Source: Hemerocallis citrina (taxonomy: Eukaryota > Streptophyta > Magnoliopsida > Asparagales > Asphodelaceae). Taken from it: a DNA stretch of 64,000 bases. The stretch lies in contig CM030362.1 of assembly GCA_017893485.1 (NCBI GenBank), forward strand, positions 744,001 to 808,000. The letters are read 5' to 3'. The position numbers and the translations under genes are program-made. The notes under the pieces are model-generated. The model searched no databases, was not told the DNA's origin, and saw nothing but the letters and a program-made list of their open reading frames with translations. Below, in pieces: positions 34,100-46,188 of this stretch (positions are counted from its first letter, which is position 1; every line of letters begins with the position of its first letter).

Positions 34100-35726
34100 T
34101 TAACTTACTAATCAATAATCAGAAAGTTTTTATTAAGTTTCATTTCTAAATGTATATCTGAAAGGAAATGAGATTTAAATCTAGATCAAATAGTCATCAA
34201 TTTGATTAATTTGAGTCACAAAAATATCTATTGAATTAGTTGGGCTTGATTTTTACCTATAGTCAAGAATGCTAGATCAACTTCTCCACTACTCTGATCT
34301 CTCATGTTTGTTCACTTAAGGGTATGGTATCTACTCTTCAAATTAAAGATTTTCCTGGGCTAAGAAATTAGGCATGGTTTCTACTCTAATTTCTTTCTCT
34401 CCTGAAGTGTTTTAGCATGATATCTACTAAGTTGCACTTGAAGAAAGCATAGAACTGTGGAAATTAACAAACACTCAAAGGTCTAGAAGTTGGCATCAAA
34501 TCTAGATCCTCTAAGTTGATTAAACCAAAGAACCTAATAGATTCTTGTGTTACTAATTATGAGCATAAAACTTAAATATTTCAATTACTCATATAACAGA
34601 TTCAATTTTATAATACTGCTTATTATAAATTTGATCAAGAATAACCAGGTTTAATCAATAAGTGATCGGAGTAATGCAAAAGAAGATTTATTACATGACT
34701 AAGGTTTCAATCTGTCCAAAATGAATTTAGTTGCACATAATCCAACTTTTATTGACTAAAAATTTTGAATACATGACTCTAATGAATTTAACACGAACAA
34801 AAATTAAAGAGAGAAGAAGAAACACTGATTTGTATGATGATCTACTTGAAACCAATCAGCCTAAAGTCAACTTGATCTCCTCTGAAGTCGACTTGATCTC
34901 CTCTGAAGTCGACTTGTTCTCCTTCCCCTCAATGCCGAGTTTTAGTACTTGATCCCTCCTTTTTCCTTAAATTCTCTTCATCTCCTCTCTTGTTCCCTCC
35001 TTTTTCCTTAAATTCTCTTGATCTCCTCTCTTGTTCCCTCCACTACTCTTGGTTTTTCGATCCCCTTTTATAGCTTCTTTTGCCCTCATCTGTAGATCTC
35101 CAGCCCAGATTTCAATCTCCTCAAATACCGGATATGGATTGAGTCAAATCCTCTTCATTAACTACCATACCAGATCTCTAGCTTAATTTATGTGAAGTTG
35201 TTATTTGCAGTTATACAATATTTGTTTCCCTGATTTTGACAGCTCAATCTGATTTGTTTTGCGGATTTGGATGTGGGTGTTTCTCAACTGTGCTTATCTC
35301 TAATTTCCGTTGAATGCCAGTTCAGTCGACTATTGGCTAAGAATCAGTCGACTATTTCGCAAACTTTTGAAAACTCAAACCAGTCAGAGAAGTCGACTGT
35401 TGACTAAGAGTCAGTCGACTGTTCCGCGAAGCTTCGGAAACTCATCCCACTCTGTTCAGTCGACTGTCGTTAAGGAATCAGTCGATTGTATTCCGCAGCT
35501 TCTAACAAATGTTTTGATGCAAAATTAGGATTCTTCAATCCAGTGTATCATCCTCACAGTGATGGATTAGTCTTGAGTAAATCATTGAATCCGCTTTATT
35601 TAGTTGTTTTTAGGCTGTTTCCTATGGAAAAGAGAAAAAAAGAATAAATTACCAAAGATGGAGAGTTTAATTATCTAATTCCATTCAGATTATTGATCCA
35701 AAATGTGGACATTAATGGATTTATCA
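34100..35726 (-). repeat. Athila 3' LTR (lower end undefined)
   Basis: On the minus strand the sequence after the polypurine tract begins TGATAAATCCATTAATG at 35726. A TATA box lies about 650 bases in, a normal U3 length. The block contains repeated CAGTCGACT motifs (35320-35490), a 21-bp repeat GTCGACTTGATCTCCTCTGAA (34870-34918) and a duplicated ~45-bp pyrimidine-rich segment (34955-35045). With no second LTR the CA end is not fixed, so the lower coordinate is a guess. Confidence 0.45.
35061..35072 (-). promoter_or_regulatory. TATA box in Athila LTR
   Basis: On the minus strand this reads TATAAAAGGGGA within GCTATAAAAGGGG, a strong TATA box placed as expected at the U3/R boundary. Confidence 0.55.
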
Positions 35727-35741
35727 AATACCCCCAAACTT
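35727..35741 (-). other. Athila polypurine tract at the 3' LTR
   Basis: On the minus strand AAGTTTGGGGGTATT stands directly before the putative LTR start, as in Athila elements. Confidence 0.55.
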
Positions 35742-37147
35742 AGCTTTTGCTTGTCCTCAAGTAAAAATAATAAACTAAAACTACAAGCATTGCAAGACTC
35801 ACTTGACCCTTCCAACATTTACCTCAGAGAACTTGCTACTTTTAGTGTCAAGATTAGAACAAGCATTAAGATAGGCCTAAAAAATTAGTTCAAATGTTAA
35901 TCACTTATTCACAAGAATACTCAACTTGAACATCAATAAGTAGGGTGACCAATGCCTATGCAACATAATCATGATTAAGGTTAGCAAGTTCAACTATATT
36001 TCAACTCCAAAATCTCACCATGGCATACACTCCCAAAAAAATAATAGCTCACATTAACATGGGAAGTTCAAATTAGATCTATTGACTTGAGTGAAATGAA
36101 ACCATATGCTTGATCTTGCTACTACATCTTCACACCATTGATTTGCACAATACTTGGATCAAAAGGTCTTTATAGGTTGTAATGGGGCCATGGGTGAGGT
36201 TTAAACCAATGAGGGAAAAAAAGGAATACAAAATTTCGAAAGAATTAGTAGAGCAACTTGTATTGTTCTAAGAGATTATATTTCTACCAAAATCAAATTT
36301 TTTTTTTTTTTTTTTTGAATAATCATGAGGCCATATATCAAAGGCCTACACTTTATTTCTACCAACACCTCTCAACCACCCTCAACTAAGTAATTTACAA
36401 TTGATGAACAACTTTTCATATTTCTTATGACAAATCCTCCAACTCTTCTTTCCATATTTTTAAATTTTTTTTATATATTTCAACCCCACACCAAGACGTG
36501 CCACATCTCTTTTACAATTTTTGCTCTACTAACTCAATAGATATAGGTAAGGTAACCTATTTATCTAGGCATGGTTAAGGATGATGTGTCTTACAAAAAG
36601 AAAGCTTTTATAGGCTTCAAAAGGGCAACTAGTGAATAATTGATATTGGGTAGGCTATTTGTCTTTGGTGATAGATTCTTAGGTGCCTTAATCACTTCCA
36701 AGTTTTCATGCAAAATCCAAAATAAGTTTCGAAAAGTAACAAGAACTTCTAGTTTATCTCAAGAATGTAGATACATGCAGTCAACTAAATCATGAATACT
36801 GAGATCTTCAAGTGTGTGACTTTCAAAAAAAAATATATATATGTGTTAGGCTCAAAACTCACAATTTGTGTATTTAAGTTTACTCATAGTTGAACTCGCT
36901 ATTCTCTTTCAAAATTCGTCGAATTGACATGGCCAAATGAATAAAAGTTTCAAGCATGATCCATATGATAAGTTATTAATATTTTTTAAAGATAAAGACC
37001 ACAATTAATACTTGTTCTTCACTCTCTACCTATAGTAACTGAGTTCATGTTCTCATCATTGTTGTTAGAAAGGGTTTTTTTTTATTTATTTATTTTTTTT
37101 TATTTTTAATGCAAAAGAAAAATTCAAGACTCCAAATGCGAATAAAT

Positions 37148-37161
37148 ACCCCCAAACTTAG
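37148..37161 (-). other. Second Athila PPT-like tract after pol
   Basis: On the minus strand CTAAGTTTGGGGGT recurs here, just past the end of integrase. It matches the tract at the LTR 1.4 kb further on. Confidence 0.5.
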
Positions 37162-37349
37162 ATGAAACATTGTCCTCAATGTTTGAAACTAAAATAGGCA
37201 TGTGTCACCATCCAGTTTGAAGGAAAGAAAATGAATAAAGAAATGAATAAAGCGAAATAAGTAAAGAGAAAAGTGTAAGAACTTCCCTGACAATTGGGTT
37301 GCCTCCTAATAAGCGCTGCGTTTCTTGTCTTTAGCTAGACTTGACGAGT

Positions 37350-38120
37350 TTATGCAATGTATTGAATAGTTTGAAGAGTTATATCTTCCTCTCGCGGCTC
37401 AAAACTCATCTCAATGTAAGGCATCGCCCTATGCCCGTTCACCTTGAATGTTTGATTTTTCTCTTTGCTATGAACCTCCAAAGATCCATGTGGAAAAACC
37501 TTTGTAACAATGTACGGACCATACCATCTTGACATAAGCTTGCCTGGAAAAAGTCGTAATTTCGAGTTGTATATCAATACCTTCTGTCCCTCATGAAACT
37601 CCTTCCTTGCTAGTTGTTTATCATGGTATATCTTGGTCCGTTCTTTGTACAACTTTGCATTCTCATATGCATCATGCCTCAATTCTTCGAGCTCATTCAG
37701 CTGCAATCTTCTTTTGTCAGCTGCTTGTTTCATATCAAAATTGAACTTTTTAATAGCCCAATAAGCTTTGTGTTCCAATTCCACCGGAAGATGACATACT
37801 TTTCCAAAGACCAGACGATATGGTGACATGCCAATGGGCGTCTTGTATGCAGTTCTATATGCCCACAATGCATCATTCAAGCATAGCGACCAATCCCTAC
37901 TGCTTGTATTTACGGTCTTTTCCAAAATGCTCTTGATTTCTCTGTTGCTAATCTCCACTTGCCCACTGGTTTGAGGATGGTATGGAGTACCCACTTTATG
38001 TGTAATCCCATACTTCTTCATCAAAGAAGCAAATGGAAAATTATTGAAGTGGCTACCTCCATCACTAATTATTGCTCTTGGTGTACCGAACCTGGTGAAG
38101 ATGTTATCCTGTAAAAACAT
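37350..38120 (-). pseudogene. Athila integrase, C-terminal two thirds
   Basis: The frame starts just after a TAA (38148) and carries the second and third catalytic positions of the DDE core: [15 protein letters not shown] (Asp) and [12 protein letters not shown] (Glu). A C-terminal DNA-binding region ending [14 protein letters not shown] follows. The frame ends naturally at 37350 in a region with no further domains. Confidence 0.85.
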
Positions 38121-38147
38121 GACAACAACTTTATGATCATTAGTTTT

Positions 38148-39371
38148 TTAGGGGACAGCCTCGACCCATTTAGACACATAATCCACACCCACAAGAATAT
38201 ATAAATAACCAAGTGAGTTAGGAAAAGGACCCATGAAGTCGATTCCCCATACATCAAAAAGCTCAATTACTTGAATGTTTTTCAGTGGCATTTGATTTCT
38301 GGAAGAGATGTTGCCTGTCCTTTGGCATGTATCACAAGTCTTGCAAAAAGAAAAAGCGTCTTTGAATACATTAGGCCAATAAAAACCAGATTGTAATACC
38401 TTAAGTGTTGTCCTTTTTGTCCCAAAGTGTCCTCCACATGCATATTGGTGGCAATGTTGCAGAATACTCATTTGCTCTTCTTCTGACACACATCTTCTTA
38501 CAATTTGATCAGGGCAGAATTTGAACAAGTAAGGATCATCCCAATAATAGTGCTTGCACATAGCCACCAACCTCTTTTTTTCTTGACTCGTCATACCTGG
38601 AGGAAAAACATGAGCAGTGAGATAATTAACAATATCTGCATACCATGGAAGCTGTAAATTTATTTCAAATAAGTGTTCATCTGGAAAATTTTCATTCAGT
38701 GGGGGCATATTTCTCTCTTCATCATGCAGTATCCTGGACAAGTGATTTGCAACAACATTGTCACTTCCTTTCTTGTCTCTAATTTCAAGATCAAACTCTT
38801 GGAGCAAAAGCACCCATCTGATCAACCTAGGCTTAGCATCCTTTTTTGCAAACAAATATCTCAAAGCAGCATAGTCAGTGAAAACAATGACTTTAGATCC
38901 AATCAAATACGATCTAAACTTCTCTACAGCAAAAATGACAGCTAACATTTCTTTTTCAGATGTGGAATAATTAAGCTGTGCATCATTTAAAATTCGAGAA
39001 GCATAGTAAATAGCATGAGGTACCTTATTTATTTTCTGACCTAAAACAGCTCCCAAAGCATAATCACTTGCATCACACATAAGCTCGAAAGGACGGGTCC
39101 ATTCTGGTGCCATGATGATGGGTGCGGAAATGAGAAGATTTTTCAATGTAACAAAAGCATTCGTGTACTCTTCTATCCATGCAAACTCAACATCCTTAGC
39201 TAACAATCCACAAAGGGGTCTGGAGATTTTGGAAAAATCTTTTATAAATCTTCTATAGGACCCTACATGTCCAAGAAAACTCCTTACACCCTTGACTGTA
39301 GTAGGAGGGGGTAGCTTCGATATGATGTTAATTTTTGCCTTGTCCACCTCGATGCCTTTCTTGGACACCAC
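38148..39371 (-). pseudogene. Athila RNase H and integrase N-terminus
   Basis: This 407-residue frame begins in the connection after reverse transcriptase. RNase H follows with [23 protein letters not shown] and DYAALRYLF. The integrase zinc finger is [10 protein letters not shown]...CKTCDTC, and the first catalytic Asp lies in [10 protein letters not shown]. It stops after SKWVEAVP at a TAA; the next frame continues directly with the expected sequence. Confidence 0.85.
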
Positions 39372-39392
39372 ATGACCTAAGACAATGCCTTG

Positions 39393-40109
39393 TTATACCA
39401 TAAAATCGCACTTTTCCCAATTCAGCACTAAATTGCATTCTTCACATCTCTTAAGCACAAGCTGCAAATGGTTAAGGCATTCATCAAAACAAGATCCAAA
39501 AACACTGAAATCATCCATAAATACCTCGATGAACCTCTCCACCATGTCTAAAAATATACTCATCATGCATCTCTGAAATGTAGCTGGTGCGTTGCATAAT
39601 CCAAAAGGCATCCTCCTGTATGCAAAAGTACCAAAATGGCATGCAAAAGTGGTTTTTTCTTGATCTTCTGGAGAAATAGCAATTTGATTATAGCCACTAT
39701 AACCATCTAAAAAATAATAATGACTATATCTTGCTAATCTTTCTAACATTTGATCAATAAAAGGAAGAGGGAAGTGATCTTTACTGGTTTCGTTATTCAG
39801 CTTCCTGTAGTCAATGCATACCCTCCAACCTGTGGTCATCCTCGTAGGGATACGCTCATTCTCATCATTCTTCACCACTGTGACTTTACTTTTCTTAGGA
39901 ACTACATGTATATGATTCACCCATTTGCTATCTGAGATAGGGTAGATGATGCCAACATCTAGTAGCTTAAGGACCTCTATTCTCACCACTTCCTTCATGT
40001 GTGGATTAAGCCTTCTTTGTGCATCCCTGCTAGGTTTTGCTTTGTCTTTAAGAAGTATTTTATGCATGCACTTGGATGAACTTATTCCTTGATATCTGCA
40101 ATGGTCCAC
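39393..40109 (-). pseudogene. Athila reverse transcriptase
   Basis: A 238-residue frame covers most of reverse transcriptase: VCIDYRKLNN, LDGYSGYNQ, PFGLCNAPATFQRCM and the catalytic FMDD box (in VFMDDFSVFG). A one-base loss near 40098 shifts it from the protease frame, and a TAA at 39393 separates it from RNase H. Confidence 0.85.
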
Positions 40110-40141
40110 CCTAATGCACCCTTGTGTTCTCGCAATACTCT

Positions 40142-41044
40142 CTACAGCTTCTCTTCTTCCTGCATACTCAAGTTTGCAGCAACTATCACAGGTAACGTCT
40201 GGTTTTCACCCAAGTATGCATACTTCAAGTGTTCAGGTAGCGGCTTTAGCTCCACGTCTGGTGTCCTGGTAACAGAAGAAACAAAACTGTTATCAGACAC
40301 AAGATTTTCAAACACAGGTGCAAACTTACCTGAATATGATTTTTGATTTTCAAGGTAGTGTACTGTCTCTGTAATCCTCCAATCAGTATCATCAAATTCC
40401 TGTTCTCGAGATAGTGTTAGAGAGTGTGTAATTGCGGCCTGTAGTGGATCGACGCTATGTACCTGAAATGTTTGGTCAACAATCTCCTGAACCACATCAA
40501 TATTATAACATTCATGATCATCGTGTGGTAATTTTAGTGCATCAAACATTTTAAACTCAATCTTTTCACCATTTATTTTCATACTTATAGTGCCATTTTT
40601 AACACAAATTTTTATATCAGCAGTATTCATAAAAGGTCTACCTAAGATGATCGGTAAAGAAGATGGCATTGAAGAGTCTTCCATATCTAAAACAACAAAA
40701 TCTGCTGGCAAAATGAAATCATTTACCTGAACCAAGACATCTTCCAAAATACCTCTAGGTCTCTTAACGCTCCGATCAGCCAATTGCAAGGTGATTGATG
40801 TTGGTTTAAGTTCCCCCAATCCTAATTCTTCGTAAATAGAGTATGGAAGAAGATTGATGCTTGTCCCCAAATCTAACAGTGCTTTTTCAAAGAAATGCTC
40901 ACCAACCCTGCAAGGAATGGTAAAACTACCTGGATCCTTCAACTTAGGAGGTAATTTCCTCAACAATATCGCACTCACTTCCTTTGTTAGAGCCACATTC
41001 TCCCGAACCTGAAAAGTTCTCTTGTGAGTACAGCATTCTTTCAA
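40142..41044 (-). pseudogene. Athila protease region
   Basis: The frame contains the retropepsin-like ALLDLGTSINLLP (active-site D-L-G), the LQLADRS segment and the ILGRPFM motif, all typical of Athila protease. It ends at a TAG (40142) just before the reverse transcriptase. The stop between it and gag (41066) replaces what is usually a Gln codon. Confidence 0.8.
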
Positions 41045-41065
41045 AAATTTGGCATAAGAAAGAAT

Positions 41066-41985
41066 TTATTTAATAGCATCAAGTAGGGGAATATTGATTT
41101 CTACCTTCCTGAGAGTTTCAAAAATATCAAGTAAATGTCGTTCTTTCTTTTGCTTGACTAACCTTTGAGGGAATGGTGGCAATACTACCCTTTCTTTGTC
41201 ACTTACCTTGTTGGAACCCAAAGATTTTGCTGGTTGTGTGTCCGATTCGTCCGCGTTTGTTCCAACTTTTATGTCGATTATCTTACCACTTCTTAGGGTT
41301 GTCACCAATTTGAGCTGTTCTTGTCCTCTAGGGTTTGGTATAGTTTGTGATGGGAGTTCTCTTGCCTTTCTTTCACTTAAATCCTTAGCAATCTGACCAA
41401 TTTGGGTCTCCAATTTCTGAATGGCCTGCCCTTGTTGGTTGCTTGTTTGATGTTGCTGTTGGAGCAATTGAAGAACGGTGGATTCGAAATCCAACTTCTT
41501 CTGTTCTTGAATTGGCCAATCAAACCCATTCCCGGTCAGGAAGTTCCGTGCATGCCCTTGTGCAATTTGAGTGCCTTGATTGTTTTGATTATTGTTCCAT
41601 GAGAAATTTGGATGGTTTCTCCACCCTGGGTTGTACGTGTTCGAGAAGGGGTTGTTCTTGGGTGGAAACATTCCCTGTTCTACGTAGTTTGCGTGCTCCT
41701 GATCTGTGAAAGAAGACATGGGACATGCATCAGTTGTATGATCAGAGTGAGAACAAATTGCGCAAATTTCTTTTGGTTGGTTCTTTATGCCACCTAGCGT
41801 TGAAATTGCATTAACAAGCATATCAATTTTTTTGTTCATGGTTACCATTTCTAATTGCATGTTGTTACTACTAGAAATTTCGTAAACTCCCTATTTTTTC
41901 GAAAAACCCCTTCCCCCTTGTTGAGAATTGTTGTGAGTTCTCGCTGAGCTCTTCGAATAGCTCGATGGCCTCCTCACCACTCGTC
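41066..41985 (-). pseudogene. Athila gag, C-terminal part
   Basis: The frame from 41860 has a zinc-knuckle-like C-x2-C-x4-H-x4-C (CAICSHSDHTTDAC), a Gln-rich stretch (QLLQQQHQTSNQQGQ) and the QIGQIAKDLSERK motif that marks Athila gag. Upstream, gag-like sequence continues to about 41985 with two adjacent stops near 41872, then meets the LINE. Confidence 0.75.
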
Positions 41986-41996
41986 CTCATCAAGAT

Positions 41997-42233
41997 TCAA
42001 GTGAGCAAGTCCGTGTAAAAGCCAATGGCAATTTCCCCCGAGGCTCCCGTGGATGGGCGTAAAACCCACTCCTTGATTCTGTTCCCCCCTATTCTCTTGA
42101 GTTTGAACCCGTGTATAAGTTTGTTCTCCTGAAGCCCAACCACTTCCGCCTTGGACTTAGTGATAACGTCCCTAACCATATCTCTTTTACCTTTATCCCC
42201 CAGCCCCCGGACATTCCAGAATAGTGTATTCAT
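41997..42233 (-). pseudogene. LINE ORF2 start: APE endonuclease N-terminus
   Basis: It begins MNTLFWNVRGLGDKGKR, the invariant start of plant LINE endonucleases (the asparagine of WNVRGL is catalytic). VVGLQENK follows, where the family has the metal-binding ET/EN pair. Only 78 residues remain. The ATG overlaps the stop of the preceding frame as ATGA. Confidence 0.85.
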
Positions 42234-43978
42234 TGGGGAACCATGTCCGAGATGACTGTGAGTGAAGGACTCGGGCGGGTTACGCCCTCAGAGACCGTTA
42301 TCTCCCTAGAGTTGGTTCCTAGTTCCTTATGAGCACTAGATTTAACCCTCTCAGTTTCCCAACCCCTAATTTTATTGAGAAGTAACGCGTTGCGTTCTTT
42401 ATCACAAACTTCCAAACCACAGGTCTTAGCTAATAGAAAAACTTCAGAGTCTGACATGAAATTTAAAATATTAGCAAGAAAAATTTTTGTACCTCCATCG
42501 TTGTGTTTAGCCGCTTTGGCGACCGCTGCTATCTCTAAAAGTCATCTAGGGACTCCGCATGAGCCCTCTTGGGCGACCGCAGCACCCTAAAACCACCCGT
42601 CCTGTGAGACGATCCAGTACTGTATCCTGGGGCCGACTCTGGCAAAGTGGACAGAACCATCTCTGGCAGTAACTCCTTTTGTGTATCAGCAATAAATTTT
42701 AAGTCCTCTGTGTCCTTGTCTGTAAATAAGAAGTCAACGTCCAGGTTTAGACGCCCTTCTAGGTCCTCCTCACTATCTGCATGCTGATTTTGAAATTGTA
42801 GAGAGGCCTCACTTATTGTGGACTCCTCATTGAGCCCACAAGACAACGAAGGCGCTTCAAGTGTAGCGGTGCTTCCTTTGGTGGACCCCTCAATGGGTCC
42901 ACACACCGTTTGCTCGGTCGAGACAGTAGAGGTCCTTGCTGTAGGAGTGACAAGAAGCGTCTTGGGCCCCTCTATAGGCCCATAAACTTCTATGGGGTTC
43001 ACACCAACCCCACCCGCATAGGAAACAAATCTCTTGTAAGTTGCCACTCCTCTGCGGTGCACCACACCGCTAGACCCAGTTACGTCGTGGTGCAGCACAC
43101 CGCTCGTCGCAGTCTTCAAAGCGACACTTCCGTTGTCGCATACGGTGAGCTCACCCCCCCTCCAACGTGGCGACTGCAGAGTGGGTGAGACATCGGCAAC
43201 TGTAGGCTTCTCCTTTATCAATGCTGAAGGCGACAAATTCGCTACTCTGAGCGCCAAAACCCTACCTTCGTCTTCTATCTCCTTAAAGCTCATAACGTTC
43301 TGGCTTTCTTCTACTTCGTTGGCTTCTTTCCCATTTTTGGTCTTCCTCAGATCTTGAGCGCCAAACGACCCTCTCTTCTCACTTCCTTCTGAGCACGCCT
43401 CTCTGTGAGCGAGCAGCACTCCGCTCGTCTCTTTCCCCCAAACTGGCCTCTGAGATCTAACACCCTGGTACCAAAGAAGCCACTTTTTGCCCCTTTGGTG
43501 CTTTCCACACTTTTTCTACCCACTCTCTGGTAGATTGAGCTTTCTCTTTTGTCTTTTTGTCGGAGTTGGGCTTGTCCCTCACCAGCTCCGAAGCATGCTT
43601 GCTGCAACGGGGTTGGTGACTGCCATTTTGGGGGCCTGCAAACCCTGCCTCCCTACCCAGCTCCACAGCCTGCCCTTCTATAGACGCCTGCCTAAGTTGA
43701 CTACTTTGCCGTGCTCCCTTGCCGAATTGGGTTATCTGTATCTTGCCTTTTTCGAGAGAATCCCTAGATGCCGATATGTTTACCACATCTGGGCTTTTGG
43801 CAGCTTGGCCGTTGGATCCCTTGGTCTGCTCTTGCAGTCGACCACCGGCGTCCCGCCTTGCCCCAAAACTCCCTGATCCCTCAACTGTGGCCTCCTGGCA
43901 TGCTTCCATCTCCCTCGCCGCCTTGATCACCTCTCTATGGGCCCTATCCACCTCGTGGGATCCATCTATGGTGAGCTC
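42230..43978 (-). pseudogene. LINE ORF1, C-terminal linker, frame-broken
   Basis: Several overlapping minus-strand frames (43951-43457, 43607-43347, 43419-42535, 42457-42230) together bridge the DUF4283 region and ORF2. They are charged and low in conserved motifs, as ORF1 tails usually are. The last frame ends exactly at the ORF2 start. Confidence 0.55.
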
Positions 43979-44953
43979 TCAAGTTGGCGATGTCACTTGT
44001 TTGTAGCTTCTACCATCTCTGAGGGAGGTTGGAGGCGCTGGGAAAATGATGGATGTGTGGCCAGCCTCGTCGCCTGCACGTTTGTCGAGGACAAAGCGTA
44101 TGAGGTAGGAGTCCTCGTATGAGTAAACTTTAGCAAATCTCGGCATTATAGCGATGTCCCTGCTTCTAATCCGAATTCTTGCCGATACTAACTCCGATCT
44201 ACGAACCGTCTTCTCGTCAATTTCTTCAACATTGCCGAAGTTGGATACCATCTCTTGCAAGGCCTCCTTCTTCCAAAAATGAAGGGGTACATTGTGAATC
44301 CATACCCAGTAGCTATCCCCTTGTGGTCTTTCGGCACCAAAGCTCGGCAACCAAGCTTTGAAATCCATTTTAAAATGCCCAAAGTCCACAGTGGTAACTC
44401 CAGTGATCTCAATCATCTTCTGAGGCGATGGAAAGGAGACCAGAAACATGAGGGGGCCCATTCTCTTGACAACCCAATCCTGATCCGTCCTCAGTGGCCA
44501 CCTCAAGTTCAAAGCTTGGAGAATGTGTGCCTCCGAAGGTCTGCCAGCAGTAACTCGTGCCACTACACACCACTATCTCAACCACGCTTCCTCCGACTTT
44601 ATATCAGCGAGGCTGTTGGCGAGTTTGATGGTCGCTGGGTTGTCAGGAGATCACCCCCGGTACACTCGTCTTTCTTCGTCATTGTTTGAAGCTATGACGT
44701 TTGTGCAATTGTAAGATAAGTGACCCCACATCATACACCGTAGACACCGCACTTCTTTGGTGCACTCCGTCCGGTAGTGTCCCAACTCACCGTAGTTGAA
44801 GCACGGCACCGGTTTGTGCTTACCCCTTCTCTGTTGCTTTTTGAGTTCTTTTGTTGCTGTTGGTGGGGATTTTGACTGTCTTTTCCTTTTATAACTTACT
44901 TCTTGCCATCTTTCTGCCTCTACCCCAGTCGGAGGTAGACACTCAGCCTCCAT
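43979..44953 (-). pseudogene. LINE ORF1: zinc knuckles and DUF4283-like domain
   Basis: From 44953 the frame has a basic stretch, a first CCHC knuckle CFNYGELGHYRTEC whose second Cys is Tyr, and an intact second one (CLRCMMWGHLSYNC). After two in-frame stops (near 44651 and 44590) the same frame runs from 44563 with a DUF4283-like domain (FLVSFPSPQKMIE, PLHFWKKEALQEMVSNFG). In most plant LINEs I know, the knuckle follows this domain; here it precedes it. Confidence 0.7.
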
Positions 44954-45822
44954 AGCTCCACCATTTGGACCCCTTCTTTGGGCCCATACAACGGTGGACC
45001 TTGGGTGGTCTGGGGTCGGCTTCCTTGGCAGTAGTTGGTGGGGGGAGCGGGGGGTGAAGCATGCTGTTGGGGTTGGAGAGGTTTGTTGTGTTCCACATGG
45101 GGACTGTTAGTATTAGGCTGTAGTTGCTGTGGCCCTGGCACAGTAGGATTTGGAGGGGAGATTGAGCGAACTTGCTCACTGTGGATGTGTGGATGTTGGT
45201 TATCTCTGTGTTGAGGGGAGTAATTGGTTGTATCTCTAAAGTCTTTGTATCTTTCTCTAGCATACCTTACCCTGTAATCGTCTCTATGAAGCCCTTCAGG
45301 GTTGTAATGACGATGTTGAGCATGACACCGGCCCAACGGGGGGGTTCTTTTACGTCGTAATTGGCCAGTAGGGGGACCCTCTCTTTGGGCCCGTCCTCTC
45401 GACAGCACCTCATTGCTTGGGCGATGATGAATTGAGCCTCCCCCTTCAAGCTTAGGATGTGCATTTCGGTGTGCCCGCTTAGGGGAGATGGCATCTCTGA
45501 GCCCCGAGGGTTCACCCTCGACGCGATGAGGCTGAGGAGCCACATTTGGGAGTGGATCTGAGGTCCGAGATGTAATAGAAGCTGATGTATGGATATCTCT
45601 TTGAGGTTGAGGCTCAGGGGTATCGACCTTAGCTTGTGGATGAGTTGGGGCAGCAGTGAGGTGGCGGACCATCTCGTTGGGTCCGCATCCACTGAGTTCT
45701 AGTTCCGCTAACATATTGGGATGAAGTGAGAAGGTCCGAAGACACAAGAAGAAGAGGGGAGCAAGGTCAGCGGTCACCAACAAAACAAGGGGAGAGAAGA
45801 CAAAAGGAGAGTAGAGGTGCAA
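44920..45822 (-). pseudogene. LINE ORF1 N-terminal Pro/His/Gln-rich region
   Basis: A 300-residue frame rich in Pro, His, Arg and Gln (NPTVPGPQQLQPNTNS, for example) leads into the zinc-knuckle frame with a one-step frame change near 44950. No known domain is seen. Its place before the knuckles suggests an RNA-binding, disordered ORF1 N-terminus. Confidence 0.5.
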
Positions 45823-45935
45823 GGGAGGATTAGGATTTAGAGAGGAGTTGGAGGGAGGCCGGTAAGGTGGTCAGAGAAGATGGTGATGAGAAGGGGGATG
45901 GGGGAGGGAGTAGGTAGGAGCTTGCAAACGACCAC

Positions 45936-46188
45936 ATCTTTTTTCGCACAAGCACTTTTGTTTCACTTAAATTTTTTTTTGCATTTGTTACTTTTGGAGC
46001 TAGGGTGACTTGGCAACAAAGCTAGAAGTCCTTGATGGACTTGCTCTAAGAGCCATGCCTTCATTAGCTTCTTTAGAATAGTTTATCTAATTTAGCTTTT
46101 TTTCTGTGTTTGGTTAAAATGGAGTCCTTTCTTTTAGCAAACACAATTGTGAATTATAACCTCATGGATTCTAATTTTAGATGAGTTT
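45936..46188. other. Short spacer left of the Tat element
   Basis: AT-rich sequence without ORFs or recognisable repeats. It ends GATGAGTTT directly before the LTR. Confidence 0.5.

Larger units (their letters stand above)
35727..41985 (-). mobile_element. Athila-lineage Gypsy retrotransposon, 5' truncated
   Basis: Read on the minus strand the order is gag end, protease, reverse transcriptase, RNase H, integrase, then ~1.6 kb without ORFs and one LTR. Motifs such as RRLNPHMKEVV, IIYPISDSKW and DGYSGYNQIAIS are characteristic of Athila reverse transcriptase. The 5' LTR, primer site and most of gag are missing; the sequence passes directly into a LINE near 41990. No env-like frame was recognised between 35742 and 37350. 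Confidence 0.85.
41990..45935 (-). mobile_element. LINE (L1-type) retrotransposon, 3' truncated
   Basis: On the minus strand there is a G-poor leader (45935-45823), a long ORF1 with zinc knuckles and a DUF4283-like domain, then the first 78 residues of an APE-type endonuclease. The reverse transcriptase and poly(A) tail are missing because the sequence passes into Athila gag at about 41990. Confidence 0.8.
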
